DNA of 54,882 bases from Phenylobacterium sp. (lineage in GTDB: Bacteria; Pseudomonadota; Alphaproteobacteria; Caulobacterales; Caulobacteraceae): contig NZ_JAEUMN010000005.1 in the NCBI RefSeq assembly GCF_016793225.1, positions 1 through 54,882 on the forward strand, read 5' to 3'. The notes below the pieces were generated by a model that worked only from the letters and a program-made list of their open reading frames with translations, did no database searches and had not been told where the DNA came from. Position 1 is the stretch's first letter; every line of letters begins with the position of its first letter. Of this stretch, positions 36,437 through 45,502 are shown one piece after another. A program made the position numbers and the translations under genes.

Positions 36437-36949
36437 TTAGGCCTGCTCTTCGGAGCCTTCGGCGGCCGGAGCCTCTTCGGCGGCCGGCGCGTCCTCGGCC
36501 GGAGTCTCGGCGGCGGGAGCTTCCTCGGCGGCGGCCTCCACAGGAGCGGCCTCTTCCGCGGGCGCCTCTTCGGCCGGCGGATTGGCGGCGGCCTCGGCCG
36601 CGGCGGCGGCGCGGTCGGCCTCGCGCTGGGCGCGCTCCTCGGCGCGTTCCTTGGCCTTCTGGCCGGGCTCGCCCTTCTTCGGGTTCGAGCCGGCTTCCCA
36701 CTTCACGATGCCCAGCTTGCCCAGCTCGCGGGCGACGCGGTCGGTCGGCTGCGCGCCCTTGGCGAGCCACTCGGCGATGCGCTCCTGCTTCAGGACCACG
36801 CGGTTCGGGTCGTCCTTCTTCAGCAGCGGGTTGTAGCTGCCCACCTTCTCGATGAAGCGGCCGTCGCGGGGCGAGTGGCTGTCGGCGACGACGATCGAGT
36901 AGTAGGGGCGCTTCTTGGCGCCGCCACGGGCGAGACGGATCTTCAGCAT
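36437..36949 (-). CDS. rpsP: 30S ribosomal protein S16 with long acidic tail
   Basis: A 170-residue S16 protein. The first ~85 residues are the normal S16 core ([41 protein letters not shown]). The remaining ~85 residues are a low-complexity Ala/Glu-rich tail with repeating PAEEA and VEAAAEEAP-type units. Long S16 tails occur in related alphaproteobacteria, so this is an exaggerated clade trait rather than a fusion. It lies between ffh and rimM, in the same direction. Confidence 0.96.
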   Translation of the reverse strand: MLKIRLARGGAKKRPYYSIVVADSHSPRDGRFIEKVGSYNPLLKKDDPNRVVLKQERIAEWLAKGAQPTDRVARELGKLGIVKWEAGSNPKKGEPGQKAKERAEERAQREADRAAAAAEAAANPPAEEAPAEEAAPVEAAAEEAPAAETPAEDAPAAEEAPAAEGSEEQA

Positions 36950-36969
36950 TTCAGTCGGTTCCTAGGTCG

Positions 36970-38481
36970 TTATTTCTTGAAGGGGTTGAAGCCCGGCGGC
37001 AGGCCGCCGCCGAGGCCGGGAAGTTTCGGGAGGCCGCCGGGCATCTGTTTCAGCCGGGCCTGCATCTCCTCGAGCTGCTCGGGCGTGGGCGCGGGCTGGC
37101 CGGTCATCTGGGCGATCTTGCCCATGTCGAGGTTGCCGCCGCCCAGCATCTTGGCCATCTGGCCGAAGCCCTTGCCGCCATTCTTCGAGAGCGCCTTGAA
37201 GGCGTCGGCCATCTGGCGGTGCTGCTTCAGCAGCCGGTTCACCTCGGCCACGTCCACGCCCGAGCCCGCCGCGATCCGCCGCTTGCGCGAGGCCTGCAGG
37301 ATGTCGGGCTTCTTGCGCTCCTGCTTCGTCATCGACGAGATGATCGCCATCTGGCGGTCGAACGTCTTGTCGTTGAGGCCGCTCTCGGCGATCTGGCGCT
37401 TCATCTTCGCCACGCCGGGCAGCAGGCCCATCATGCCTTCCATGCCGCCCATGCGCTTCATCTGGGCCAGCTGGTCGGCCATCATGTCGAGGTCGAACTG
37501 GCCCTTGGCGAGCTTCTTGGCCGTGGCTTCCGCCTTGGCCATGTCGAGTTCCTGGGCGGCCTTCTCGACCAGGGCGACGACGTCGCCGCGCCCCAGGATG
37601 CGGCCGGCCACGCGGTCGGCGTCGAAGACGTCGAGGCCGTCGATCTTCTCGGAGACGCCGAGGAACTTGATCGGCAGCCCGGTGACGGCGCGCATCGACA
37701 GCGCGGCGCCGCCGCGGCCGTCGCCGTCGGCGCGGGTCAGCACCAGGCCCGTGAGCGGCAGGCGCTCGTGGAAGGCCTTGGCCGTGCGCACGGCGTCCTG
37801 GCCGGTCAGGGCGTCGGCCACCAGCAGGGTCTCGGACGGCGTCGAGATCTTCGCGATCTCGGCCGCCTCGGCCATCATGGCCTCGTCGATCGTCGTGCGG
37901 CCGGCGGTGTCCAGGATCAGGACGTCGAAACCCTGCAGGCGCGCGGCCTGCATGGCGCGGCGGGCGATGTCGGGGGCGGCCTGGCCCTGGACGATGGGCA
38001 GGAAGTTGGCGCCGGCCTGCTCGGCCAGCATGCCCAGCTGCTCCATCGCCGCGGGACGGCGGGTGTCGAGCGAGGCCAGCAGCACCTTCTTGCGCTCGCC
38101 CACCAGCCGCTTGGCCAGCTTGCCGGCGGTGGTGGTCTTGCCCGAGCCCTGCAGGCCGGCCATCAGGATGACCGTGGGCGGGTTGAGCGAGAGGTTGAGG
38201 CCCTCGGCCGCCTGGCTCCCGCCCAGCATCTCGACCAGGCCGTCATAGGTGATCTTGACCACCTGGTCGGCGGGACGGACCGAGCGGATCACCGCCTCGC
38301 CGGTGGCGCGCTCCTTGGCCTTGGCGATGAAGTCGCGCACGACCGGCAGCGCGACGTCGGCCTCGAGCAGGGCCACGCGCACCTCGCGCAGGGCCTCGTC
38401 GATGTCCTTGTCGGACAGCACGCCCCGCCCGGAGAGCCGGTCGAAGACTCCTGTCAGCCGATCTGTCAGTGCGTCGAACAA
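36970..38481 (-). CDS. ffh: Signal recognition particle protein Ffh
   Basis: A 503-residue SRP54-type GTPase. The N domain starts MFDALTDRLTGVFDRLSGRGVLSDKDIDEALREVR. G motifs are GLQGSGKTTTAGKLA, DTRRPAAMEQL, DTAGR and TRADGDGRGG. The C-terminal M domain is Met-rich (LAQMKRMGGMEGMMGLLPG) with the RNA-binding region KKPDILQASRKRRIAAGSG. It heads the ffh-rpsP-rimM run. The SRP RNA gene was not found in the window. Confidence 0.98.
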   Translation of the reverse strand: MFDALTDRLTGVFDRLSGRGVLSDKDIDEALREVRVALLEADVALPVVRDFIAKAKERATGEAVIRSVRPADQVVKITYDGLVEMLGGSQAAEGLNLSLNPPTVILMAGLQGSGKTTTAGKLAKRLVGERKKVLLASLDTRRPAAMEQLGMLAEQAGANFLPIVQGQAAPDIARRAMQAARLQGFDVLILDTAGRTTIDEAMMAEAAEIAKISTPSETLLVADALTGQDAVRTAKAFHERLPLTGLVLTRADGDGRGGAALSMRAVTGLPIKFLGVSEKIDGLDVFDADRVAGRILGRGDVVALVEKAAQELDMAKAEATAKKLAKGQFDLDMMADQLAQMKRMGGMEGMMGLLPGVAKMKRQIAESGLNDKTFDRQMAIISSMTKQERKKPDILQASRKRRIAAGSGVDVAEVNRLLKQHRQMADAFKALSKNGGKGFGQMAKMLGGGNLDMGKIAQMTGQPAPTPEQLEEMQARLKQMPGGLPKLPGLGGGLPPGFNPFKK

Positions 38482-38872
38482 GTCGAACTCCTAAGGCCCA
38501 AACGCAGTCGACCCCCGTGCACGATTGCGTGGACGGGGGGCCTCGCCGCTCTCGTCCGATATGGGGATCGGGGTCGTAGCGGTAGAGGGCGCTGACCGAG
38601 GTTGGCGCCGGAAGCGGCGGCTTATGCGGGAAAGACGCTGTAAGGTCAAGGAAGTGGGGCCAGGGGGCCAGCCCGGCCCCGAGCGCCGTCCGATCGCGTT
38701 TCGCCCCTCACCAACCGCGGCGTCACGGAAGACGGCGGCGAGCGTTCTGGTCTGCCAGCGGGCATCGGAGATGCTTCCGCCGCCTAAATCTCACGGTCGA
38801 TGCGGGCCCCGACCCGCGATCCATGTCCGATAACCGCCAGCGCCTTTCGGCGAACGCGCCTATCTTGCGGCC
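38482..38872. other. Intergenic region between ffh and ogt
   Basis: No gene is supported. CCCCCGTGCACG (38512-38523) and CGTGGACGGGGG (38528-38539) form a stem with one mismatch in the likely ffh leader on the minus strand. The remainder is plain GC-rich sequence that should hold the divergent promoters of ffh and ogt. A 102-codon plus-strand frame here has unnatural composition and was rejected. Confidence 0.5.
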
Positions 38873-39412
38873 ATGACCCAGTTCGCCCTCTTCGACACCG
38901 CCATCGGCTTCGCGGGGATAGCCTGGAACGACGCCGGCCTCGTCGCCTGCCATCTGCCCGAGCGGGATCCGGAGACCAGCCGCCGCGGCTTCCTGCGCCG
39001 CTTCCCCGACGCCGTCGAGGCCGAGGTCCCGACCCGGCTCGCCGCGACCGTGGAAGGCATCCGCGCGCTCATGCGCGGCGAGAAGGCCGACCTCGCGAAC
39101 GCGCCGCTCGACCTGTCCCGGACGCCCGAGTTCCACGCCCGGGTCTACGAGATCGCCCGCGCCATCCCGCCGGGCGAGACGCTGACCTACGGCGAGATCG
39201 CGGTGAAGCTGGGCGACAGGCTGCTGGCCCGCGAAGTCGGGCAGGCGCTGGGCAAGAACCCGTGGCCCATCGTGGTGCCCTGCCACCGGGTGACGGCGGC
39301 CGGCGGCAAGCCAGGCGGCTTCTCGGCCCGGGGCGGCGTGGAGACCAAGATGAAGCTGCTGGCCATCGAGGGCGCGAAGGCCGCCGCCCAGGCCGACCTG
39401 TTCGCCGGATGA
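38873..39412 (+). CDS. ogt: Methylated-DNA-protein-cysteine methyltransferase
   Basis: A 179-residue suicide enzyme that repairs O6-alkylguanine. The acceptor Cys is in NPWPIVVPCHRVTAAGG near residue 136. The helix-turn-helix part reads IPPGETLTYGEIAVKLGDRLLAREVGQALGKNP with the Arg finger. ATG 38873 follows a short purine-poor leader. Its TGA overlaps the next ATG. No LexA or Ada-type operator is evident upstream. Confidence 0.95.
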   Translation: MTQFALFDTAIGFAGIAWNDAGLVACHLPERDPETSRRGFLRRFPDAVEAEVPTRLAATVEGIRALMRGEKADLANAPLDLSRTPEFHARVYEIARAIPPGETLTYGEIAVKLGDRLLAREVGQALGKNPWPIVVPCHRVTAAGGKPGGFSARGGVETKMKLLAIEGAKAAAQADLFAG

Positions 39413-39771
39413 GCCCCGCCCTCGAGCGGCGGCTTCTGCAGGTCGCCATCGCCCTGGCCGGGGTCGTGCCGGTCGCGGCCGGCGCCTGGGGCGTTCTGGG
39501 CGAATGGCGGCCCGACAGCCACGCCCGCTATCTCTCGGGCCTGCTGCTGGGCGTCGGGCTGACCTTCTGGGCCTGCATTCCCACCATCGAGCGACGCGGC
39601 GAGGTGGTGCGCGCGCTGGCGCTCATCGTCGTGATCGGGGGCCTGGCGCGGCTCGGCGCCGTCGTCGAGCGCGGCCTGACGCCGGGGTCGGGGCTTCCGC
39701 TGGTCATGGAGCTGGGCGTGACGCCGCTCATCGCGCTGTGGCGCGAGCGGGTCGCGCGCCGTCTCACCTAG
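39409..39771 (+). CDS. DUF4345-type small membrane protein
   Basis: A 120-residue membrane protein with four hydrophobic helices. HARYLSGLLLGVGLTFWACIPTIERR and ALALIVVIGGLARLGAVVERG are the features of DUF4345 proteins, whose function is unknown. ATG 39409 overlaps the ogt stop, so it is translationally coupled to the repair gene. Confidence 0.75.
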   Translation: MSPALERRLLQVAIALAGVVPVAAGAWGVLGEWRPDSHARYLSGLLLGVGLTFWACIPTIERRGEVVRALALIVVIGGLARLGAVVERGLTPGSGLPLVMELGVTPLIALWRERVARRLT

Positions 39772-39852
39772 GGATCGGCCGGGCGGGCGCCGTCCTCAGG
39801 ATGTGGCCCGGACGTTGCGAACCGACGGTCCGGACCCGCGTTGAGACCCAAG

Positions 39853-40248
39853 ATGATCCATCGAGCCCTCGGACCCGCGATCTTCCTGGCCCTCGCCCTC
39901 GGCGGGACGGCGCAGGCCGGCGTGTGCGGCGGCGCGCCGCCGGCCGACGCCGAGGCGTTCCGCGGCCCCGTCCTCGAGGTGCTGGACGGCGAGCGCCTGT
40001 GCGTCGCGCTGGGCCCAAGTCCCTCGGCCTGGGTCCCCGTGCGGCTCGCCGACCTCCCGATCCGGGCCGCCACGGCGCCGCCGTCGCGCGGCGCGCTGAT
40101 GGCCGCCGCGTTCGGCCAGGACGTGACCTGCCGCATCGTGGGCCGCGAAGAGGACGCCGTGGTCGCCGAATGCGTGGGCGCGCGCGGGCCGGTGGGCCGC
40201 CTCGCCCAGACCCGCCGGATCATCAACGCCGGCGAGGACTGGCGCTGA
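39853..40248 (+). CDS. Small secreted SNase-like (OB-fold) protein, probably degenerate
   Basis: A 131-residue secreted protein. The signal peptide is MIHRALGPAIFLALALGGTAQA, cleaved near residue 22. The mature part has FRGPVLEVLDGERLCVALG, VPVRLADL and FGQDVTCRIV, the beta-strand pattern of staphylococcal-nuclease-like domains. The usual catalytic Arg and Glu residues are not apparent, so nuclease activity is doubtful. Two Cys pairs suggest disulfides. A TTG at 39841 is in frame upstream. It converges on the M3 peptidase gene. Confidence 0.6.
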   Translation: MIHRALGPAIFLALALGGTAQAGVCGGAPPADAEAFRGPVLEVLDGERLCVALGPSPSAWVPVRLADLPIRAATAPPSRGALMAAAFGQDVTCRIVGREEDAVVAECVGARGPVGRLAQTRRIINAGEDWR

Positions 40249-40252
40249 GCGC

Positions 40253-42373
40253 TCAGCCCGTCGGGAAGCCCTTGTCCTTCAGGTAGGCCTTCACGTCCGG
40301 GTCCCGGCCCCGGAACTTGCGGTAGCCGTCGCGCGGGTGGATCGCGTTGCCCACGCTCATGACGTTGTCGTGCAGCCGCTGGGCCACGCCCTTGTCGTAG
40401 AGCCCGCCCGGCGCCTCGCGGAACGCCTCCACCGCGTCCAGCGCGATCACCTCGGCCCAGAGGTAGGAATAGTAACCGGCCGAATAGCCGTCGCTGGAGA
40501 AGACGTGCCCGAACTGCGGCGTGCGGTGGCGCATCGGCAGCTCCGCGGGCATCCCCAGCTTCGCCAGTTCCGCCCGCTCGAAGGCGTCGGGGTCGATGTC
40601 GGCGTCGCCCGCCAGGTGCAGCTTCATGTCGATCAGCGCCGAGGCCAGGAACTCGGTGACGTCGAAGCCCTGCCGGAAGGTGGCGGCCTTCTCGATCTTC
40701 GCCACCAGGTCGGCGGGGATCGGCTGGCCGGTCTCGTGGTGCAGCGCGAACCGGTTGAGCACCTCGGGCGTCCGCAGCCAGGACTCGTTCACCATCGAGG
40801 GGAACTCGACGTAGTCTCGGAACACCCGCGTCCCGGACACCGACGGATACGTCACGTTCGAGTTCAGCCCGTGCAGGGCGTGGCCGAACTCGTGGAACAT
40901 GGTCTCGGCGTCGTCCCACGAGATCAGCACCGGCGCGCCCGGCGGTCCCTTCACGAAGTTCGAGTTGTTCGAGACGATGGTGGTGGTGGCGGCGGCGCCC
41001 AGGCGATGCTGCGGCCGGTAGGCGTTCATCCAGGCGCCCGAGCGCTTGCCGGCGCGGGCGTAGGGGTCGAAGTACCAGAGGCCGACGTGCCGGGCCCCGC
41101 GCTTCACCTCCCACACCCGCACGTCCGGATGCTGCACCGGGACCGTCACCGGGTGGAACGAGAAGCCGTAGAGCTGGCCCGCCGCCCAGAACATGCCTTC
41201 GCGCAGCTTCTCCAGCTGCAGGTACGGCTTCACCGCGTTCATATCGAGGTCGTAGCGGGCGACCCGCACCTTCTCGGCGTAGAAGCGGTAGTCCCAGGGC
41301 GCGATCCGGATCCCGGCGCCTTCCTTGTCGGCGATGGCCTGCATCTCGGCCACCTCCTCCTTCACCCGGGCGACCGCGGCCGGCCAGACGCGCATCATCA
41401 GGGCCATGGCCGCGTCGGGCGTCTCGGCCATCGAGTTGTCGGCCAGGCGCCAGTGGGCGTGGGTCGGGTAGCCGAACAGCTTCGCGCGCTCGGCCCGCAG
41501 CTTCAGGATCCGGCTGATCAGCCGGTTGTTGTCGTAGGCGTCGCCGTTGTCGCCGCGGCTGTAGAAGGTCTTCCAGACCTTTTCGCGCAGGTCGCGCCGC
41601 TCGGCGTAGGTGAGGACCGGGTCCACGGACGAGCGCGTGTTGACGATCACGAACTCGCCCGGCCGTCCCTTGCCCTGCGCCTGGGCGGCCATGCCGGCGC
41701 GCACGTCCGCCGGCAGGCCCGCGAGGTCGCCGGCGCCCAGGAACAGGTCGCGCTCGGTCTCGTCGTGCAGCAGGTTCTGGCTGAAGGCGGTGAAGGCCTG
41801 CGCCAGCTCCTTGTTGATCTCCGCCACGCGGGCCTTGGCCTGCGGGCTGAGCTTGGCGCCGTTGCGGACGAAGCTGTTCCAGCGCAGCCACAGGACGCGG
41901 TCCTGCTCGGGCGTCAGCTTGAGGCTTCCGCGCTGCCGGTAGACGGCGTCGATCCGCTCGAACAGCCGGGCGTTCTGCAGGATCGCGTCGCCGTGGGCCG
42001 CCATCCTGGGCGACATCTCCTTGTCGATGGCGCGCACCTCCGGCGTGGACAGCGTGCCGGTCCAGACGCCGTAGACGGTGCGCACCCGATCCAGCGCCTC
42101 GCCGGTCTTCTCCAGCGCCTCCAGGGTGTTGGCGAAGGTGGGCGCCGCCCCGGCGCCGGCGATCGCGTCGATCTCGCGCAGCTCCTCCGCCATGGCGGCT
42201 TCGAGCGCCGGCTTGAGATCGGCGACGCGGACCTTGTCGAACGCCGGGACCCCGCCGAACGGCCCGCGCCAGGGTTCCAGCAGCGGGTTTCCGGCCTGGG
42301 CAAGGGCGGCCGGCGGGAGGAAGGCTGCTGTGGCCGTGGCCGTGGAGGCGGCAAGGAACGTGCGCCGGCGCAT
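40253..42373 (-). CDS. dcp: M3 family metallopeptidase (dipeptidyl carboxypeptidase type), Tat-exported
   Basis: A 706-residue thimet-oligopeptidase-family zinc peptidase. The catalytic motif HEFGH is near residues 492-496 (ETMFHEFGHALHGL), with a later conserved SGYYSYLWAEVIALDAVEAF. The N terminus MRRRTFLAASTATATAAFLPPAALA has a twin-Arg signal with Ala-rich region, implying export, whereas typical Dcp is also periplasmic or cytoplasmic. The frame extends upstream by 21 residues, but the Tat start at 42373 is preferred. No partner gene is evident. Confidence 0.93.
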   Translation of the reverse strand: MRRRTFLAASTATATAAFLPPAALAQAGNPLLEPWRGPFGGVPAFDKVRVADLKPALEAAMAEELREIDAIAGAGAAPTFANTLEALEKTGEALDRVRTVYGVWTGTLSTPEVRAIDKEMSPRMAAHGDAILQNARLFERIDAVYRQRGSLKLTPEQDRVLWLRWNSFVRNGAKLSPQAKARVAEINKELAQAFTAFSQNLLHDETERDLFLGAGDLAGLPADVRAGMAAQAQGKGRPGEFVIVNTRSSVDPVLTYAERRDLREKVWKTFYSRGDNGDAYDNNRLISRILKLRAERAKLFGYPTHAHWRLADNSMAETPDAAMALMMRVWPAAVARVKEEVAEMQAIADKEGAGIRIAPWDYRFYAEKVRVARYDLDMNAVKPYLQLEKLREGMFWAAGQLYGFSFHPVTVPVQHPDVRVWEVKRGARHVGLWYFDPYARAGKRSGAWMNAYRPQHRLGAAATTTIVSNNSNFVKGPPGAPVLISWDDAETMFHEFGHALHGLNSNVTYPSVSGTRVFRDYVEFPSMVNESWLRTPEVLNRFALHHETGQPIPADLVAKIEKAATFRQGFDVTEFLASALIDMKLHLAGDADIDPDAFERAELAKLGMPAELPMRHRTPQFGHVFSSDGYSAGYYSYLWAEVIALDAVEAFREAPGGLYDKGVAQRLHDNVMSVGNAIHPRDGYRKFRGRDPDVKAYLKDKGFPTG

Positions 42374-42451
42374 GAGATCTCCGCAACGACTTTCGAGAGG
42401 GACGCACAAACTAGGCACGTCCAACCTGAACGTCACGTGAGCATTCGCCGT

Positions 42452-43258
42452 TCAGGCGCCGGCCGGGCGGAAGGCGGCGGGTTCGCGGGGGTTGTCCGGG
42501 TCGATGAGCTCGAGGTCCGTCTCCGTGCCGCGCTCGGCGGGGATGCAGACCATGTTCCGGGACATGTAGTTGCGGTCGAAGATCAGCCGGTCGAGGCCGT
42601 TGAAGTTCTGCGGGCTGGCGAGCGGCGGGGTGTGCCAGAACAGGCGGTAGCCCAGGCCGTGGATCAGCCGGATCAACGCCTGGGCATGCTGCGGCCGGTC
42701 GTTCTCGACATAGAGCAGCGGCCGGCAGCGGCCGATGGTCTCGCGGGCGCCCTCGATGACCTCGATCTCGAACCCTTCCACATCGACCTTGATCAGCCCG
42801 CAGGCAGGCAGGGCCAGCGCATCGAGCGGCGTCACCCGCACCTCCAGCCCCGGCTGCCCCACGGGCGCGAGCGAGACGCCCCCGAAGTTCTCCTGCGCGG
42901 CATAGTCCAGCGGCGGGATCACGGCGCGGCTCTCGGCGCGGCCGCAGGCGTCGGGCGAGGCGATCACATTGCCGACCCCGTTCATGGCCAGGTTCGCGCA
43001 CAGGATCTGGAAGATCCGCTGCTGGGGCTCGAAGGCGTAGAGCAGGCCGGGCGCGCAGGCCCGCGCCATGGCGAGCGTGAAGGCCCCCATGTTGGCCCCG
43101 ACCTCGACCACGCACATGCCCGGGCGGATCATCTGGAGCAGCAGCGCCCGCTCGGCGGGGCTGAGTTCGCCATAGGCCTCCAGGCAGGGCGTGATGTAGC
43201 GGTCGCCCGCCAGCGCCAGCATGCGCCCGTCGCGCGTGTTCAGCATTTTGGTGGTCAT
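42452..43258 (-). CDS. FkbM family methyltransferase
   Basis: A 268-residue SAM-dependent methyltransferase of the FkbM type. The SAM motif is MCVVEVGANMGAFTLAMA near residue 60, followed by LLYAFEPQQRIFQILCANL. LIKVDVEGFEIEVIEGARETI near residue 155 is the family's second signature. Members methylate sugars or lipids, often in surface-glycan or antibiotic pathways. No glycan genes are adjacent. ATG 43258 is chosen, with MTTKMLNTRDGR at the N terminus. It diverges from murI. Confidence 0.9.
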   Translation of the reverse strand: MTTKMLNTRDGRMLALAGDRYITPCLEAYGELSPAERALLLQMIRPGMCVVEVGANMGAFTLAMARACAPGLLYAFEPQQRIFQILCANLAMNGVGNVIASPDACGRAESRAVIPPLDYAAQENFGGVSLAPVGQPGLEVRVTPLDALALPACGLIKVDVEGFEIEVIEGARETIGRCRPLLYVENDRPQHAQALIRLIHGLGYRLFWHTPPLASPQNFNGLDRLIFDRNYMSRNMVCIPAERGTETDLELIDPDNPREPAAFRPAGA

Positions 43259-43335
43259 CGAACGCCATTCGCATTGAAGCGGCGCCGTGGGCAAGCTTGC
43301 TGGACCGTCCGGCCGACCGCCGCTAACACCGGCGC

Positions 43336-44187
43336 ATGAGCATCGGCGTGTTCGATTCCGGCGTGGGCGGCCTGACCGTGCACCACCGGCTCGTGGACCG
43401 GTTCCCGCAGGCGGACCTCATCTACCTGGCCGACCAGGCCAACGCCCCGTACGGCGGGCGCTCGGGCGAGGAGATCGTCGAGCTCACCCGGGAAGGCGCC
43501 CGGCGGCTGTTCGAAGAGGGCTGCGACGTGGTGGTCCTGGCCTGCAACACCGCCGCCAGCGTCGCCCTCCGCCGCCTGCAGCAGACCTGGCTTCCGGGCT
43601 ACCGCCGCGAGGCGGGGCGGCCGCTGAACATCCTGGGCATCGTGGTGCCGACCATCGAGGCGGCCACGGGCCTGCCCTGGGAGCACGAGGCGGACCGCCT
43701 GGGCGACAAGGTCGAGCACGTGGACATCCTGGGCGTCTTCTCGACCCCGGCGACGGCGGCCAGCCGGGTCTACGAGATCGAGATCGACAAGCGCCGCCAG
43801 GACGTGGCCGTCTTCTCGCAGCCCTGTCCCGACCTGGCCCGGATGATCGAGGCCGGCGCCTCGCGCGACGAGCTCGCCGCCGCGATCGCCGGCCACGTGA
43901 GGGCCCTGGCTACGCGGATCGGCCGGCCGCCCGACCGGGCGATCCTGGGCTGCACGCACTACGAGATCGTGGCCGACCTGTTCGCCGCCGCCCTGCCGCC
44001 GGGCACGCCGCTCATCCGCCAGCCCGAGGCCACGGCCGACGCCCTGGCCCGCTATTTCGAGCGGCACCCGGAGTTCCGGACGGGCCACAGCGCCGTTCGT
44101 CGCTTTTTGACGACCGGCGAGCCGGGCATGCAGAACAAGCTCGTTGAGGCGTTCTGGGGCGCACCGCTAAGCTTCGAGGCGGCCTGA
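43336..44187 (+). CDS. murI: Glutamate racemase
   Basis: A 283-residue enzyme that makes D-glutamate for peptidoglycan. The first catalytic Cys is in VLACNTAASVALR near residue 74, and the second is in ILGCTHYEIVADL near residue 200. IGVFDSGVGGLTV at the N terminus and YLADQANAPYG complete the signature. An inserted stretch before GDKVEHVDILGVFSTPAT is longer than in enterobacterial enzymes. ATG 43336 is the natural start. Confidence 0.97.
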   Translation: MSIGVFDSGVGGLTVHHRLVDRFPQADLIYLADQANAPYGGRSGEEIVELTREGARRLFEEGCDVVVLACNTAASVALRRLQQTWLPGYRREAGRPLNILGIVVPTIEAATGLPWEHEADRLGDKVEHVDILGVFSTPATAASRVYEIEIDKRRQDVAVFSQPCPDLARMIEAGASRDELAAAIAGHVRALATRIGRPPDRAILGCTHYEIVADLFAAALPPGTPLIRQPEATADALARYFERHPEFRTGHSAVRRFLTTGEPGMQNKLVEAFWGAPLSFEAA

Positions 44188-44204
44188 CAAGCGGGGGGCG
44201 AGCC

Positions 44205-44732
44205 ATGAGGTCCGGGGTTTTGGCGGCGGCGGTCGTGCTGGCGCTCGCCGGCGCGGCGCGCGCCGAGGTGGTGGAGCAGCTCCCGGGCGGCTTCCGCCTC
44301 AAGTCGGTGGTGCAGATCGCGGCGCCGCCCGAGCGGGTGTACCAGGCGATCGGCCAGCTGGGCCGCTGGTGGGACCCCCAGCATTCCTACTCCGGCCGCG
44401 CCGAGAACCTGAGCCTGGACCTGCGGCCGGGCGGCTGCTGGTGCGAGACCCTGGGCGGCGGCGACGGCGTGCAGCACGGCGTGGTGGTGCTGGCGGCGCC
44501 CAAGCTGGGCATGATCCGCGCGCACGCGGCGCTCGGCCCGCTGCAGGACGAGGGCGTCAGCGCCGCGCTGCTCTGGCAACTCAAGGCCAAGGACGGCGGC
44601 ACGGAGCTCACCGCGACCTACAATGTGGGCGGCGCGCGGGACTTCATCGTGAAGGCCGCGCCGGTGATCGACGGCGTCCTCTCGACCAACTGGGGCCGGC
44701 TGAAGCGCTACGTCGAGACCGGCGCACCCTGA
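44205..44732 (+). CDS. Exported SRPBCC-fold protein
   Basis: A 175-residue protein with a signal peptide (MRSGVLAAAVVLALAGAARA). The remainder fits the SRPBCC (START/polyketide-cyclase-like) fold: FRLKSVVQIAAPPERVYQAIGQLGRWWDP at the start and ALLWQLKAKDGGTELTATYNVGG near the middle. The fold binds hydrophobic ligands; the ligand is unknown. It begins 17 bases after murI and overlaps the 3' end of the convergent gene by 25 bases. Confidence 0.75.
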   Translation: MRSGVLAAAVVLALAGAARAEVVEQLPGGFRLKSVVQIAAPPERVYQAIGQLGRWWDPQHSYSGRAENLSLDLRPGGCWCETLGGGDGVQHGVVVLAAPKLGMIRAHAALGPLQDEGVSAALLWQLKAKDGGTELTATYNVGGARDFIVKAAPVIDGVLSTNWGRLKRYVETGAP

Positions 44733-45442
44733 CCACGCGCCTGGGCGCTGCGGGCGGCCTGGGCCAGCGCCTCGTCGAGCCGCGCGCCCTCCCGGTAGGG
44801 CGCGAGGTCGAGGGTCGGCGCCCCGCCCGCGCCCATGGCGGGCTCGGGCAGCGCCGCGCCGATCCGGGTCTCCACCGGGAACACGCCGCACCAGGCGGCC
44901 CAGCCCGTATCGGCGGGCAGGTCGGCGACGCCGGTCTGGCGGATCTTCGCCGAGGCCTCCTCGATGTCCATGACGACCATGGCGGTGGCGGCGACCTCCT
45001 CGTCGGTGGCCGGCCGCAGCTTGAGGGGCCGGCCCGCGTAGAGCCGGTCGATGAACCGGTCGAGCGCCGCCCGGCGCTCCGCGATCCCCTCCACCCGCCG
45101 CGCGCGGCCGAAGGCCATCACCGAGCGGTAGTTCAGCGAGTGCACGAAGCCCGAGCGGCCGACGATGAAGCCGTCCAGGAAGCTGACCGTCACGCAGACG
45201 GGCGCGCCGTCCACGGCGTCAAGCATCCGGCTCATGGCCGAGCCGTGCCAGTAGAGCCGGCGGCCCTCGCGCCAGTAGGCCGTCGGCGTCACATAGGGCT
45301 GGCCGTCGAGCACATAGCCGACGTGCGCCATCACGCCCGCGTCCAGCACGGCGTGGACGGTGGCTTCGTCGTAGTGGGCCCGTTGCGGCCGGCGGCGCAC
45401 GCGGGCGCGGTCGGTGGGGGCGTAGGCGGTGGTCTGGTCCAT
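44708..45442 (-). CDS. Pyridoxamine 5'-phosphate oxidase-like flavoprotein
   Basis: A 244-residue split-barrel protein of the PNPOx-like (Pyridox_ox_2) family. VHAVLDAGVMAHVGYVLDGQPYVTPTAYWREGRRLYWHGSAMSRML is the FMN-binding core and SFLDGFIVGRSGFVHSLNYRSVMAFG follows. These enzymes use FMN or F420; the substrate here is unknown. ATG 45442 is preferred over the long upstream frame. The gene diverges from a MocR-type regulator across a 118-base region holding a nested palindrome, the usual arrangement of a regulator and its target. Confidence 0.85.
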   Translation of the reverse strand: MDQTTAYAPTDRARVRRRPQRAHYDEATVHAVLDAGVMAHVGYVLDGQPYVTPTAYWREGRRLYWHGSAMSRMLDAVDGAPVCVTVSFLDGFIVGRSGFVHSLNYRSVMAFGRARRVEGIAERRAALDRFIDRLYAGRPLKLRPATDEEVAATAMVVMDIEEASAKIRQTGVADLPADTGWAAWCGVFPVETRIGAALPEPAMGAGGAPTLDLAPYREGARLDEALAQAARSAQARGQGAPVST

Positions 45443-45502
45443 GGCGGCTTCCGGGGCGGCGCGCGGCCGCGATCTCTTTCGCCTTGGCGAGCTAGGCCGC
45501 GC

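Noticed and set aside
36958-36972. GTTC-N7-GTTA near-match to the SOS box, at the rpsP-ffh junction
   Set aside because: One mismatch in a core half-site, inside a housekeeping operon between ffh and rpsP coding sequences; a chance match is more likely.
38525-38833. Plus-strand frame of 102 codons before ogt
   Set aside because: Composition and codon use are unlike neighbours (Arg/Pro-rich, no domain) and no ribosome-binding site is seen. It is likely non-coding.
38482-38872. Possible SRP RNA gene next to ffh
   Set aside because: The conserved GGAAGCAGC-type loop of the SRP RNA was not found on either strand.
40337-43339. Plus-strand frame of 1,000 codons opposite the M3 peptidase and FkbM genes
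   Set aside because: It is His/Gly/Arg-rich with no domain, the usual shadow of genes on the opposite strand.
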